DNA of 43,180 nucleotides from an uncultured Phycisphaerales bacterium (lineage in GTDB: Bacteria; Planctomycetota; Phycisphaerae; Phycisphaerales; UBA1924), in NCBI GenBank assembly GCA_937858155.1, contig CALLYM010000117.1, forward strand, positions 1 to 43,180, written 5' to 3'. Under the pieces are notes generated by a model, which saw nothing but the letters and a program-made list of their open reading frames with translations, searched no databases and was not told the DNA's origin. Shown piece after piece: positions 20,876-28,491 of the stretch; position 1 is the first letter of the stretch; every line of letters begins with the position of its first letter. The translations under genes and the position numbers were made by a program.

Positions 20876-21301
20876 GTGCGATGTGAACACTGCAAGTATG
20901 ACCTCACAGGGCTTGTTCCGCACGAAGGTAGCGTGCAGTGCCCGGAGTGCGGATACCGCAGTGTTTGGACGCTGTCGGAGCGCCGCTCGCCCGAAGTGCT
21001 CGCAAAGCGGCTGGCGTATGTGACGGGTGTGCTTCCCGCGCTGTGTGTATCCGTACTGGTTTGGCGTGAAACAGACTTCTCCTTTCGGTGGAGCATTGCG
21101 ATGGTCGGATTGCCGGCTTCGATCATTGCAGGTGCCGTGCTTGGAGCAAGCCTCGCTGTCGCAGCTGGCAGCAGGCTGGGCCGTTCGCGGTCAGAGACTG
21201 CCACCATCTGGTTCCCGATTGTGCTGGGGATCGGCGCGGCAACGAGCGCGATAGGAGTAATCGCAGTAATGCTCTTCGCGCCACCAGCAATCAGTCGCTA
21301 G
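20876..21301 (+). CDS. Zinc-ribbon membrane protein
   Basis: 141 residues. The N-terminus is a treble-clef-like ribbon with two CxxC pairs, RCEHCKYDLTGL and VQCPECGYRS. Several hydrophobic helices follow (VLPALCVSVLVW, MVGLPASIIAGAVLGASLAV, FPIVLGIGAATSAIGVIAVM). Small membrane proteins with this 'C..C.YDL.G' ribbon are common in planctomycetes and have no known function. I start at GTG 20876, since the preceding in-frame sequence overlaps the hairpin and looks non-coding. It is convergent with yraN. Confidence 0.72.
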   Translation: MRCEHCKYDLTGLVPHEGSVQCPECGYRSVWTLSERRSPEVLAKRLAYVTGVLPALCVSVLVWRETDFSFRWSIAMVGLPASIIAGAVLGASLAVAAGSRLGRSRSETATIWFPIVLGIGAATSAIGVIAVMLFAPPAISR

Positions 21302-21368
21302 ATCGTTACCCCCAACCACAACACGTTCCGCTCCTGGAATACGTCGCGTCTTTCGCGGCTTTCCCCTT

Positions 21369-21848
21369 TCACCTCACCTCCCTCAACCACCGCACACTCT
21401 CCACCTTCAACTCCTTCCCCTCCCGCCTCACCTCCACCGCCACCACGTCGATCCGCCACGCATTCCACCCGTTGCGCTTCGCCAGCCACGCCCCGATCCG
21501 ACGCAACTTCCCCATCTTCGCCCGCGTCACGCTTGCCTCCGGCGCCACAGCGTTGCTCATGTCCGGCGCGGCGGCGTCGCGAAGGCGGGTCTTCACTTCC
21601 ACCACCACAAACACCTCACCTTCGCGGGCCACGATGTCCGCCTCGCCGATCATTACCCGCGCGTTGCGCGCCACAATCTCAAGTCCCTCGCCACGCAGGT
21701 GCGCCGCCGCCGCGTCCTCGCCCGTGCGCCCCACGCGCAGATACTCCGCGTCGTTCGCGCTCCTCGCCAGGCCCAACTGGCGTCGTGCCCCCGCCGCCGC
21801 GTGTTGCACCGCGTCCGCCAGCCGCTTCAGCACGCCGCGCTTCGCCAT
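21369..21848 (-). CDS. yraN: UPF0102 (YraN) family endonuclease-like protein
   Basis: 159 residues. The UPF0102 core is present: GRTGEDAAAAHLRGEGLEIV, then NARVMIGEADIVAREGEVFV and VVEVKTRLRD, the E-x-D and E-V-K acidic residues of a restriction-endonuclease-like fold. A later section WRIDVVAVEVRR carries the last conserved strand. The biochemical role is unsettled; DNA processing or repair has been proposed. An N-terminal 30-residue extension is basic. The gene starts 8 nt after the foldase gene ends, so the two are probably one operon. Confidence 0.85.
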   Translation of the reverse strand: MAKRGVLKRLADAVQHAAAGARRQLGLARSANDAEYLRVGRTGEDAAAAHLRGEGLEIVARNARVMIGEADIVAREGEVFVVVEVKTRLRDAAAPDMSNAVAPEASVTRAKMGKLRRIGAWLAKRNGWNAWRIDVVAVEVRREGKELKVESVRWLREVR

Positions 21849-21856
21849 GACACCCT

Positions 21857-23188
21857 CTACTGCCCTACCCCCGTCTCTCCCCCCGCGCCCGTCCGCGCCT
21901 GTGGAACGTAGTACCTGGCTTCCGCAATCTTCGCGAGCCGTTCCACCATCTGCTCGGCGTCCGTGATGCTCGCCTTGCCCTGCAGCGCGTTGACGTACCT
22001 GTTCAACTCCCTTTTCGAACGGTCGGACCGCACCTCGTCCTCCAGAGTGATCTGCGCGTCGTACAGGCTGACCCGCTTCGCTCCCTCGCTGTCCAGGTGA
22101 AGCCACGCGATAGTCGTCGAGAGTTCGATCGGGCCCGCCGTATCTCCAACCTTCATCGTTCGGGCAGCCTCGTTGAGCGCCGGCGCCGGGAAAAAGTCCC
22201 CCTGCGCACGGGTCTTCCCGTTCAGTTCTCTTGCTTCCAGACCACCCTTCTCGTGCTGATTGATGTTCAATGTACTCTTCGCGGCCTCTTCAAAGGAGGA
22301 CGCGGACGACAGGAGCTTTGTAAACGCATCCACATCCTCCGGACGACTCTTGCTCACCTGCGCCAGGCGGAACATCGCCCGCGGCGGCGGGTCAAACCGG
22401 TCCTTCTCACTGTCGTACCGCTGCTCAATATCCCGGTACGAAACACTGACGCGACCGAGGATGCGCTCCCGAAGCTGGAACTTCACAAGCTCGTCGTCTT
22501 CCTGACGCCGACGCCATTCATCAATCGAAATCCCTTCCGTTTCGCGAAGGCTGCGCTCCGCGAGAGCGCGCGACCCGCCCCGCGACCGCTGGAAGTCCTG
22601 CTGCAACTTCTCCATGAAACCCAGGAATCCCAGCTTCTGCTCCGGCGTAAACCGCTGAAGTGCCTCGGCGCGGAGGAGCTCTTCGCGAATCAGGTCACCG
22701 AGCGTCGATGCAATCTTCTGACGAGCAAAGAACCGCCAATTGTCCAGAGGACGCAGCTTCGCTTCCGCCGCAAGTTCCGCGCCGATGGGGGAGATCCCCG
22801 CAAGGCCGTAGTCGAAGATCGCCGAGGCATACACGGCGCGACCGTTGATATCGCCCACCTTGGCGTCCACCAAAACCGGCGGACCTTCGGGGGACGACGC
22901 TGCTCCGGTCCCCGGGCCAAGCCGTGCCGGCCCGGCGGAAACAACGAGATCGCTGACGGACGCTGCCGCGTCAGGGATTACCTTTAGCTGCTGCGGCACC
23001 GCCCCCGACTCCGGCGCGGCAACGATGAACTGCGCCTCCTGCCCGCGGGGAGCTGTGGACCCAAACTCGGCAAGCGAAAGCGACTTGCCGGAATGAACAC
23101 CGACGCCCTGACCTGAACACGCCCCCATACCCAGGAGGACGCTGACCACGCCAATCTTCCGCAAGACGTTCACGCCAGGTGCATCCAT
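21857..23188 (-). CDS. Lipoprotein foldase, SurA/PpiC-like peptidyl-prolyl isomerase
   Basis: 443 residues. The signal peptide ends at lipobox MGAC (VVSVLLGMGACSG). A long linker with GGPPVLVD-like sequence leads to the SurA-like helical N-domain (INGRAVYASAIF, LIREELLRAEALQRF). Then come DIEQRYDSEKDRFDPPPRAM and a parvulin-like domain (EEAAKSTLNINQHEKGGLEA, ALNEAARTMKVGDTAGPIEL). These proteins assist folding of exported proteins. The parvulin part is divergent, so catalytic activity is not certain. ATG 23188 has GGAG 9 nt upstream. It is divergent from the DUF1844 gene. Confidence 0.78.
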   Translation of the reverse strand: MDAPGVNVLRKIGVVSVLLGMGACSGQGVGVHSGKSLSLAEFGSTAPRGQEAQFIVAAPESGAVPQQLKVIPDAAASVSDLVVSAGPARLGPGTGAASSPEGPPVLVDAKVGDINGRAVYASAIFDYGLAGISPIGAELAAEAKLRPLDNWRFFARQKIASTLGDLIREELLRAEALQRFTPEQKLGFLGFMEKLQQDFQRSRGGSRALAERSLRETEGISIDEWRRRQEDDELVKFQLRERILGRVSVSYRDIEQRYDSEKDRFDPPPRAMFRLAQVSKSRPEDVDAFTKLLSSASSFEEAAKSTLNINQHEKGGLEARELNGKTRAQGDFFPAPALNEAARTMKVGDTAGPIELSTTIAWLHLDSEGAKRVSLYDAQITLEDEVRSDRSKRELNRYVNALQGKASITDAEQMVERLAKIAEARYYVPQARTGAGGETGVGQ

Positions 23189-23224
23189 GCCGGTGGCTCC
23201 GTTCCGTGTCCGCTGTCGCTCCGC

Positions 23225-23230
23225 TACAAT
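23225..23230 (+). promoter_or_regulatory. Possible -10 box (TACAAT) for the DUF1844-sdh region
   Basis: TACAAT matches the -10 consensus well. The -35 at 17-nt spacing (TTCCGT) is weak. It lies in the 106-bp divergent gap between the foldase and DUF1844 genes. Confidence 0.3.
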
Positions 23231-23294
23231 CACCACGCAAGATCCTCGTTCGCCGACCCACAAGCCGGAAACCCGATCTTGAAGGAGCTTTCCT

Positions 23295-23780
23295 TTGCCC
23301 GACGAACCCAAACTGATTATTGACACGGATTGGAAGAGCCAAGCTCAGGCGGAAAAAGATCGCCTGGATCAGGCCGCCGCGGCCAAGAAGCCTAAGCCGT
23401 CGGTTGCTGGGGAGGTCCCGGCCGCTGGGGAAGACGAAAAGGTCCGGTTTGAGGACGTGGTGGCCTTACTTGCGTCCCAATCACTGTCTTACTTGGGCTA
23501 CTTCCCGGATCCCAGAACGGGCCAGGCTGTGGTCAGTCTGGAATACGCCAAACTGCACATCGACATGCTTGGAGTGATGGAAGAAAAGACCAAAGGAAAC
23601 CTCACTGAAACGGAGTCTGCAGCACTCACCCGCACGCTGTCGGAACTCCGTATGGCGTTTGTCGAGGTTCAGGCGGCGGTTTCCAAGGCTGTCCAGGAGG
23701 GCAGAATCAAGCCGCGGACCATGGGTGGCCCGGGTGCAGGCGGGATCGGCTCCGCGGGGCCAGGACTTTCGACGCCCTAG
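23295..23780 (+). CDS. DUF1844 family protein
   Basis: 161 residues. The conserved core is VRFEDVVALLASQSLSYLGY, EYAKLHIDMLGVMEEKTKGN and LSELRMAFVEVQ. Both ends are low complexity (Lys/Ala-rich and Gly/Pro-rich). The start is TTG, chosen because GAAGGAG (23281-23287) is 7 nt upstream and no ATG occurs in the conserved N-terminus. Function is unknown. Homologues are widespread in planctomycetes and other phyla. It precedes sdhC by 94 nt in the same direction and may share a transcript. Confidence 0.85.
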   Translation: MPDEPKLIIDTDWKSQAQAEKDRLDQAAAAKKPKPSVAGEVPAAGEDEKVRFEDVVALLASQSLSYLGYFPDPRTGQAVVSLEYAKLHIDMLGVMEEKTKGNLTETESAALTRTLSELRMAFVEVQAAVSKAVQEGRIKPRTMGGPGAGGIGSAGPGLSTP

Positions 23781-23874
23781 ACGCGAGACAGCCGACGAAA
23801 GATGGCGTGACACGCACCAACCCCAGCCGATACACCAGTGCTGATCGGCGGGCCATCACGAAGGGACGCTCGCA

Positions 23875-24723
23875 GTGTCCAACCCCGAACACGCTCCAGG
23901 CCAGGGTTCATCTCAGGGATTCTTTCAGAAAAACCACTTTCTGCTGCGCCGCCTGCACAGCCTCACGGGCATTCTCCCGATTGGCGTCTTTCTCGTTATC
24001 CACTTGACGACCAACTCGAGTATCGCGTGGGGCAAACTCGGGTTGCGCGGCGAGCATGCAGACCTTTCGTTCCGGGAAGGCGGTGTCGCCTACTTCTGGA
24101 AAGAGGTCACATGGATCAATAATCAGGTCCCTCACCTATTGCTCACGGAGATCGTGCTGTGGGGCGCTATCGCGTTCCACTCGATCCTGGGCGTCATGTA
24201 TGCCATGAGCGGCAGCAACAATGCATCCCAGTACCGCTACGGGGGGAACGTCCGGTACGCACTGCAGCGTCTGAGTGGATACCTGGGCATCCTGTTCATC
24301 TTCTACCACGTCGCAACGCTGCGCTGGGGCTGGAGCTTCCTCGTCCCCGGCGGCACCCAGTGGTCCAGCCAGTTCTCCGCAAGCACGCTCGCGGCATGCC
24401 TGCGGGGCAGCGCCACCACAGTGACGCCCATGGGTGTGCTCATCTCCCTCTTCTACTTTCTGGGCGTCAGCATGCTGGTGTTCCACTTTGCCAACGGCCT
24501 GTGGACCAGCGCCATCACATGGGGCCTGACAGTGACCGAGCGTGCGCAGAAGCGTTGGGGCTTTGCGTGCGCCGGGGTCGGCGCGGTGATGATGCTGCTG
24601 GCCTGGTCGTCCATCCTCGGCTTCGTACTCCTGCACCCGAAGGACGCGCAGCGCGTGGAGCGCGCCGTCAGTGAATCTCACCTGACCCCGGCGGATTCTG
24701 TCGCGACGGGCAACGGCCGTTAG
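23875..24723 (+). CDS. sdhC: Succinate dehydrogenase cytochrome b558 subunit
   Basis: 282 residues, five membrane helices, of the single-subunit b558 type found with Bacillus-like enzymes. Likely heme-ligand histidines lie in LRRLHSLTGILPIGVFLVIH, LWGAIAFHSILGVMYAM, YLGILFIFYHVATL and SMLVFHFANGLWTSA. It anchors SdhA/SdhB and passes electrons to quinone. The start is GTG 23875 (no ATG gives the conserved N-terminus), with AAGGGA upstream. A roughly 45-residue loop after the first helix is longer than in Bacillus. It is first in the sdh operon, and sdhA follows after 59 nt. Confidence 0.92.
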   Translation: MSNPEHAPGQGSSQGFFQKNHFLLRRLHSLTGILPIGVFLVIHLTTNSSIAWGKLGLRGEHADLSFREGGVAYFWKEVTWINNQVPHLLLTEIVLWGAIAFHSILGVMYAMSGSNNASQYRYGGNVRYALQRLSGYLGILFIFYHVATLRWGWSFLVPGGTQWSSQFSASTLAACLRGSATTVTPMGVLISLFYFLGVSMLVFHFANGLWTSAITWGLTVTERAQKRWGFACAGVGAVMMLLAWSSILGFVLLHPKDAQRVERAVSESHLTPADSVATGNGR

Positions 24724-24782
24724 CTCGACCTGTCAAACACCCGGCGGCGCGATGTATCCACGCTGCCCTGATGGACTGATCT

Positions 24783-26708
24783 ATGTCTCAACAGCGCGTC
24801 ATTGTCGTCGGGGGAGGATTGGCCGGGCTTGCCGCGAGCGTCCGCGTCGCCGAAGCGGGGCTGGACGTGGACCTCTTCAGCCTCGTCCCGGTCAAGCGTT
24901 CCCATAGCGTGTGTGCACAAGGCGGCATCAACGCATGCAATGAGGTCGCCCGCCAGCAGGGCTATTCGGAGTATGAACACTTCGACGAGACCATTTATGG
25001 CGGCGACTTCCTGGCCGATCAGCACCCGGTGCTGGAAATGGCCAACTGGGCTCCCCGCATCATCGACTTGCTTGATCGCATGGGTGTGCCGTTCAACCGC
25101 ACCAACGAAGGCAACCGGGATCTGCGCCTGTTCGGCGGCTCGCTCTTCAAACGCACGCACTTCGCGGGCGCCACGACAGGGCAGCAGTTGCTGTACGCGC
25201 TGGACGAGCAGACCCGCCGGTATGAGAGCGAAGGCAAAGTCACCAAGTACGAATTCTGGGAGTTCCTCTGGCCCATTATCGAGGGCGGCCGGTGCGTCGG
25301 CATCGTCGCCCAAGACCTGCGGACCATGCAGATCCGCGCGTTCCGCGCGGACGCGGTCATCATGGCCACCGGCGGCAACGGCCTCATCTTCGGCAAGTCA
25401 ACCAATTCGGTGATCTGCACCGGAGCCGCGGCGGCGCGGTGCTACCAGGCCGGCGCGTGGTACGGCAACCCGGAAATGATCCAGGTCCACCCCACTGCAA
25501 TCCCGGGCGCGGACAAACTGCGCCTCATGAGCGAATCCGCGCGTGGCGAGGGCGGACGTGTCTGGGTTCCCCGCAGGAAGGGCGATCATCGGCCGGCACG
25601 CGACATCCCCGATGCGGAACGGTACTACTTCCTGGAGGAGCGGTACCCCGCGTACGGCAACATCGTGCCTCGTGATATCGCTACCAGGGAGATCTTCTCG
25701 GTCTGCGTCACTGACGGCCTGGGCGTCAACGGCGAGAACTCCGTGTACCTCGACCTGACCCACAAGGACCCTGAGTACCTCACCAAGAAGCTCGGCGGAA
25801 TCCTCGACATCTACGAGAAGTTTGTGGGCGTGGACCCGCGCGTTGAGCCCATGAAGATTTTCCCGGCGGTCCATTACACCATGGGCGGCCTTTACACAAC
25901 GTTTACCAAGGGCTCGTACAACCCTACGACGCCCCTGGCGAAGCACAAGTCTGGCACACGCCCACCCATCCCCTTCGACATCGGCCTGGGCATGCAGCCG
26001 GGCGCACCCAACAACAGCATGACAAACGTGACCGGCCTCTACGCCTTTGGAGAGGTCAACTTCGGCTACCACGGCGCAAACCGCCTCGGCGCCAACGCGC
26101 TGCTGTCCTGCATCTTTGACGGCCTGTTCTGCGGCGTCAGCGTGGCAAACTACGTGCGGAGCGAGGCCGTGAGCAAGAGCCCAGCGTCTGGCGTCGCCCA
26201 GAGCGCGTTCGACAGCGCGGTGCAATCCGAGCAGGCAAAGGCCAAACGCCTGCTCGACGCGGTGGACCCTGCGGCCAACCGCGGCGCGGAAGTGAACCCG
26301 TACATCATCGGCAAGGAACTGGGCGAGGAGATGACCGCCGCCTGCACTGTCGTGCGGACCGAAGCACGCCTCAAACAGTGCCAGAGCAAGCTGGCAGAGC
26401 TCAAGGATCGGTATTCCCGCCTGCGCCTCGCGGACGCGGCGACGTGGACCAACCAATCGCTTTCCTACACCCGCGCACTGGGCGACATGCTGACCCTCGC
26501 CGACGCCATCGCCCTCGGCGCACTCACGCGGAAAGAGAGCCGGGGAGCCCACTACCGCACGGACTACCCCGAGCGCGATGACGCAAACTTCATGAAGACC
26601 ACGCTCGCGAAGTACAACCCTGCCGACCGCTCCACCACGATCGAGCTCGCCCCCATCGACGCATCACTCATACTCCCGACCGCCCGCACGTACGGCAAGA
26701 AGAGTTGA
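24783..26708 (+). CDS. sdhA: Succinate dehydrogenase flavoprotein subunit
   Basis: 641 residues. The FAD-binding N-terminus is VIVVGGGLAGLAASVRVAEA. SHSVCAQGGINACN contains the histidine that carries covalent FAD. Active-site motifs are MSESARGEGGRVWVPR, AVHYTMGGLYTTF and FGEVNFGYHGANRLGANALL. It oxidises succinate to fumarate at the membrane surface. The length and helical C-terminal domain fit the Bacillus-type SdhA/FrdA. The operon context (sdhC upstream, sdhB downstream) confirms the call. Confidence 0.96.
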   Translation: MSQQRVIVVGGGLAGLAASVRVAEAGLDVDLFSLVPVKRSHSVCAQGGINACNEVARQQGYSEYEHFDETIYGGDFLADQHPVLEMANWAPRIIDLLDRMGVPFNRTNEGNRDLRLFGGSLFKRTHFAGATTGQQLLYALDEQTRRYESEGKVTKYEFWEFLWPIIEGGRCVGIVAQDLRTMQIRAFRADAVIMATGGNGLIFGKSTNSVICTGAAAARCYQAGAWYGNPEMIQVHPTAIPGADKLRLMSESARGEGGRVWVPRRKGDHRPARDIPDAERYYFLEERYPAYGNIVPRDIATREIFSVCVTDGLGVNGENSVYLDLTHKDPEYLTKKLGGILDIYEKFVGVDPRVEPMKIFPAVHYTMGGLYTTFTKGSYNPTTPLAKHKSGTRPPIPFDIGLGMQPGAPNNSMTNVTGLYAFGEVNFGYHGANRLGANALLSCIFDGLFCGVSVANYVRSEAVSKSPASGVAQSAFDSAVQSEQAKAKRLLDAVDPAANRGAEVNPYIIGKELGEEMTAACTVVRTEARLKQCQSKLAELKDRYSRLRLADAATWTNQSLSYTRALGDMLTLADAIALGALTRKESRGAHYRTDYPERDDANFMKTTLAKYNPADRSTTIELAPIDASLILPTARTYGKKS

Positions 26709-26715
26709 CACCAAC

Positions 26716-27555
26716 GTGATCGTCGCGACCGGCCCAACCCCGCCCCTCCTGCACCGCCACCGCGCGATCCACGCGGATACGGACGCTTCGTTCAAGTTCT
26801 TTGTGGACTGCATCAAGGGCGACCCACGCCTCAGGGGCAGGGTACTCGACGTCGGGTGCGGGGAACGCCCCAGCATCATCACCGTCGGAGCATTGTTCCC
26901 GCTCTACCAACTTGCGGCATCACTTGACGGTCTGGACCCCTTCCCGGGCGTCGCTTCCCACCCATGGATGGAACACGCCTGGGTGGGCGAGGTGGAAAAG
27001 GTACAGCTGCCGACCGAAGCGTACGACGCAGTGCTCGCGATCAATGTGCCCGAACACATCGCAGAGCCCGTGCCTTTCCTGAGGGCGATCTCTCGCACGC
27101 TCAAGCCAGGTGGAGTTATCTACGCCATCACGCCTCACGCACACCATCCCTTCGCGTGGTCTGTTCGCCTTATTCAGGCGATCAACCTCAAACGCAGCAT
27201 GGCCGCTGGCAACGCAGAATTCAACGACTACCCCGCGTACTACCGGCTCAACTCCCGTTCTGCAGTCGAGCACGCAGGCCGAGCCGCGGGGTACGCCACC
27301 GCCCGTGTTTTCTATCATCCTCACACTCACTGGCGAACGTACCTGCCCCGGCTGATGCGCCCCGCGGGGTGGCTGTATGACGCCACGCTGGGCGTGCATG
27401 TGCTCAGCGCCGGCCAGCAGTTCATGTTCATGCTTGAGAAGCCGGGGACGGGGGCCGGCACCGTCCTTCCACCGCGCACGTCAAAGGTCTTCCACACCGC
27501 TCCGGTCGCGCCTGCCCGCGCACACGTGCCGGCGCCGTCTGCTCCACCATCCTGA
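26716..27555 (+). CDS. SAM-dependent methyltransferase inserted in the sdh operon
   Basis: 279 residues, class I methyltransferase fold. Motif I is RVLDVGCGERPSI (residues about 42-54). The segment VQLPTEAYDAVLAINVPEHI is the motif II/III region and FLRAISRTLKPGGVIYAITP is the post-motif. The C-terminal third includes HTHWRTYLPRLMRPAGWLYD, then a Pro/Ala-rich tail. Start GTG 26716 lies 7 nt after the sdhA stop, and the gene ends 11 nt before sdhB, so all are probably one transcript. The substrate is unknown. A link to quinone or lipid methylation would fit a respiratory operon but is only inference. Confidence 0.8.
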   Translation: MIVATGPTPPLLHRHRAIHADTDASFKFFVDCIKGDPRLRGRVLDVGCGERPSIITVGALFPLYQLAASLDGLDPFPGVASHPWMEHAWVGEVEKVQLPTEAYDAVLAINVPEHIAEPVPFLRAISRTLKPGGVIYAITPHAHHPFAWSVRLIQAINLKRSMAAGNAEFNDYPAYYRLNSRSAVEHAGRAAGYATARVFYHPHTHWRTYLPRLMRPAGWLYDATLGVHVLSAGQQFMFMLEKPGTGAGTVLPPRTSKVFHTAPVAPARAHVPAPSAPPS

Positions 27556-27566
27556 ACGGAACCCCC

Positions 27567-28430
27567 ATGAGCGAGCACGCACCAAGCCACATCCCCTTCG
27601 CGCACGCCCAGGACAAGTCGCTCCGCGAAGCAAACCGCCGCGCCGCCAAACCCGGCCGTTCGGTTATCTTCCGTATCAAGCGCTGCGACGGTCCCGGAAA
27701 ACCCACCCGGTGGGAAGACTTCAAGGTCCCGGTCGCGCCGAACGCGAACGTCATATCGTGCCTTCAGTGGATTGCGGCGAATCCCGTCACGGCGGACGGG
27801 CGCCAGACCACCCCCGTGGTCTGGGATTCCGGGTGCCTTGAGGAAGTCTGCGGCGCGTGCACAATGGTGATCAACGCACGGGTGCGTCAGTCGTGCTCCT
27901 GCCTTATCGATGAGTACGCGCCCGGGGAGGGTGACGTCCTCACACTCGAGCCGATGTCCAAGTTTCCGGTGGTTCGAGACCTGTGGGTCGACCGCGAGCG
28001 CATGTTCGGCGCGCTGAAGCGCGTCCGCGCTTGGGTGCCAATTGATGGCACCTACTACCTTGGCGCTGGTCCCAAGGAACGCCCGCAGAAGCAGGAAACA
28101 CGCTACAAGCTCTCCGAGTGCATGACCTGCGGATGCTGCCTTGAGGCATGCCCGCAGTACACACTCGAGGCCGCACCGACCGCATGGTCGTCGGCGTTCA
28201 TCGGAGCTCAGGCCATTAGCCAGGCCCGGCTCTTCAACGAGCACGAAACCGGTAACCAGCTGAAGCAGGAGCGCCTCGACAGCCTTGCCGGGCCTGGAGG
28301 CGTGGACGACTGCGGCAACGCTCAGAATTGCGTCAAGGTGTGCCCCAAAGGCATTCCGCTGACTGAATCCATCGCCGCGGTCGGGAGGGACGAGACCCTC
28401 CATGCGGTGACCAGGTTCTTCCGCGGGTAG
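27567..28430 (+). CDS. sdhB: Succinate dehydrogenase iron-sulfur subunit
   Basis: 287 residues. The [2Fe-2S] site is SGCLEEVCGACTMVINARV plus a later cysteine. The [4Fe-4S] and [3Fe-4S] sites are CMTCGCCLEACPQ and CGNAQNCVKVCPKGIPL. The protein relays electrons from FAD in SdhA to heme/quinone in SdhC. About 30 extra N-terminal residues precede the ferredoxin domain (VIFRIKRCDG), with no signal peptide. It is last in the operon and convergent with the large exported protein. Confidence 0.95.
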   Translation: MSEHAPSHIPFAHAQDKSLREANRRAAKPGRSVIFRIKRCDGPGKPTRWEDFKVPVAPNANVISCLQWIAANPVTADGRQTTPVVWDSGCLEEVCGACTMVINARVRQSCSCLIDEYAPGEGDVLTLEPMSKFPVVRDLWVDRERMFGALKRVRAWVPIDGTYYLGAGPKERPQKQETRYKLSECMTCGCCLEACPQYTLEAAPTAWSSAFIGAQAISQARLFNEHETGNQLKQERLDSLAGPGGVDDCGNAQNCVKVCPKGIPLTESIAAVGRDETLHAVTRFFRG

Positions 28431-28458
28431 GCCCTGCGGGGTGATTGCGTGCCCTCCC

Positions 28459-28487
28459 CGTGGCGCACGGCCACGCTGCGGAGCAGC
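28459..28487. terminator. Tandem short hairpins between convergent genes
   Basis: CGTGGC/GCCACG (28459-28475) is followed at once by GCTGC/GCAGC (28475-28487), in the 61-bp gap between sdhB and the convergent exported-protein gene. They could end transcription from both sides, but the stems are short and lack a T-run. Confidence 0.3.
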
Positions 28488-28491
28488 CCGG

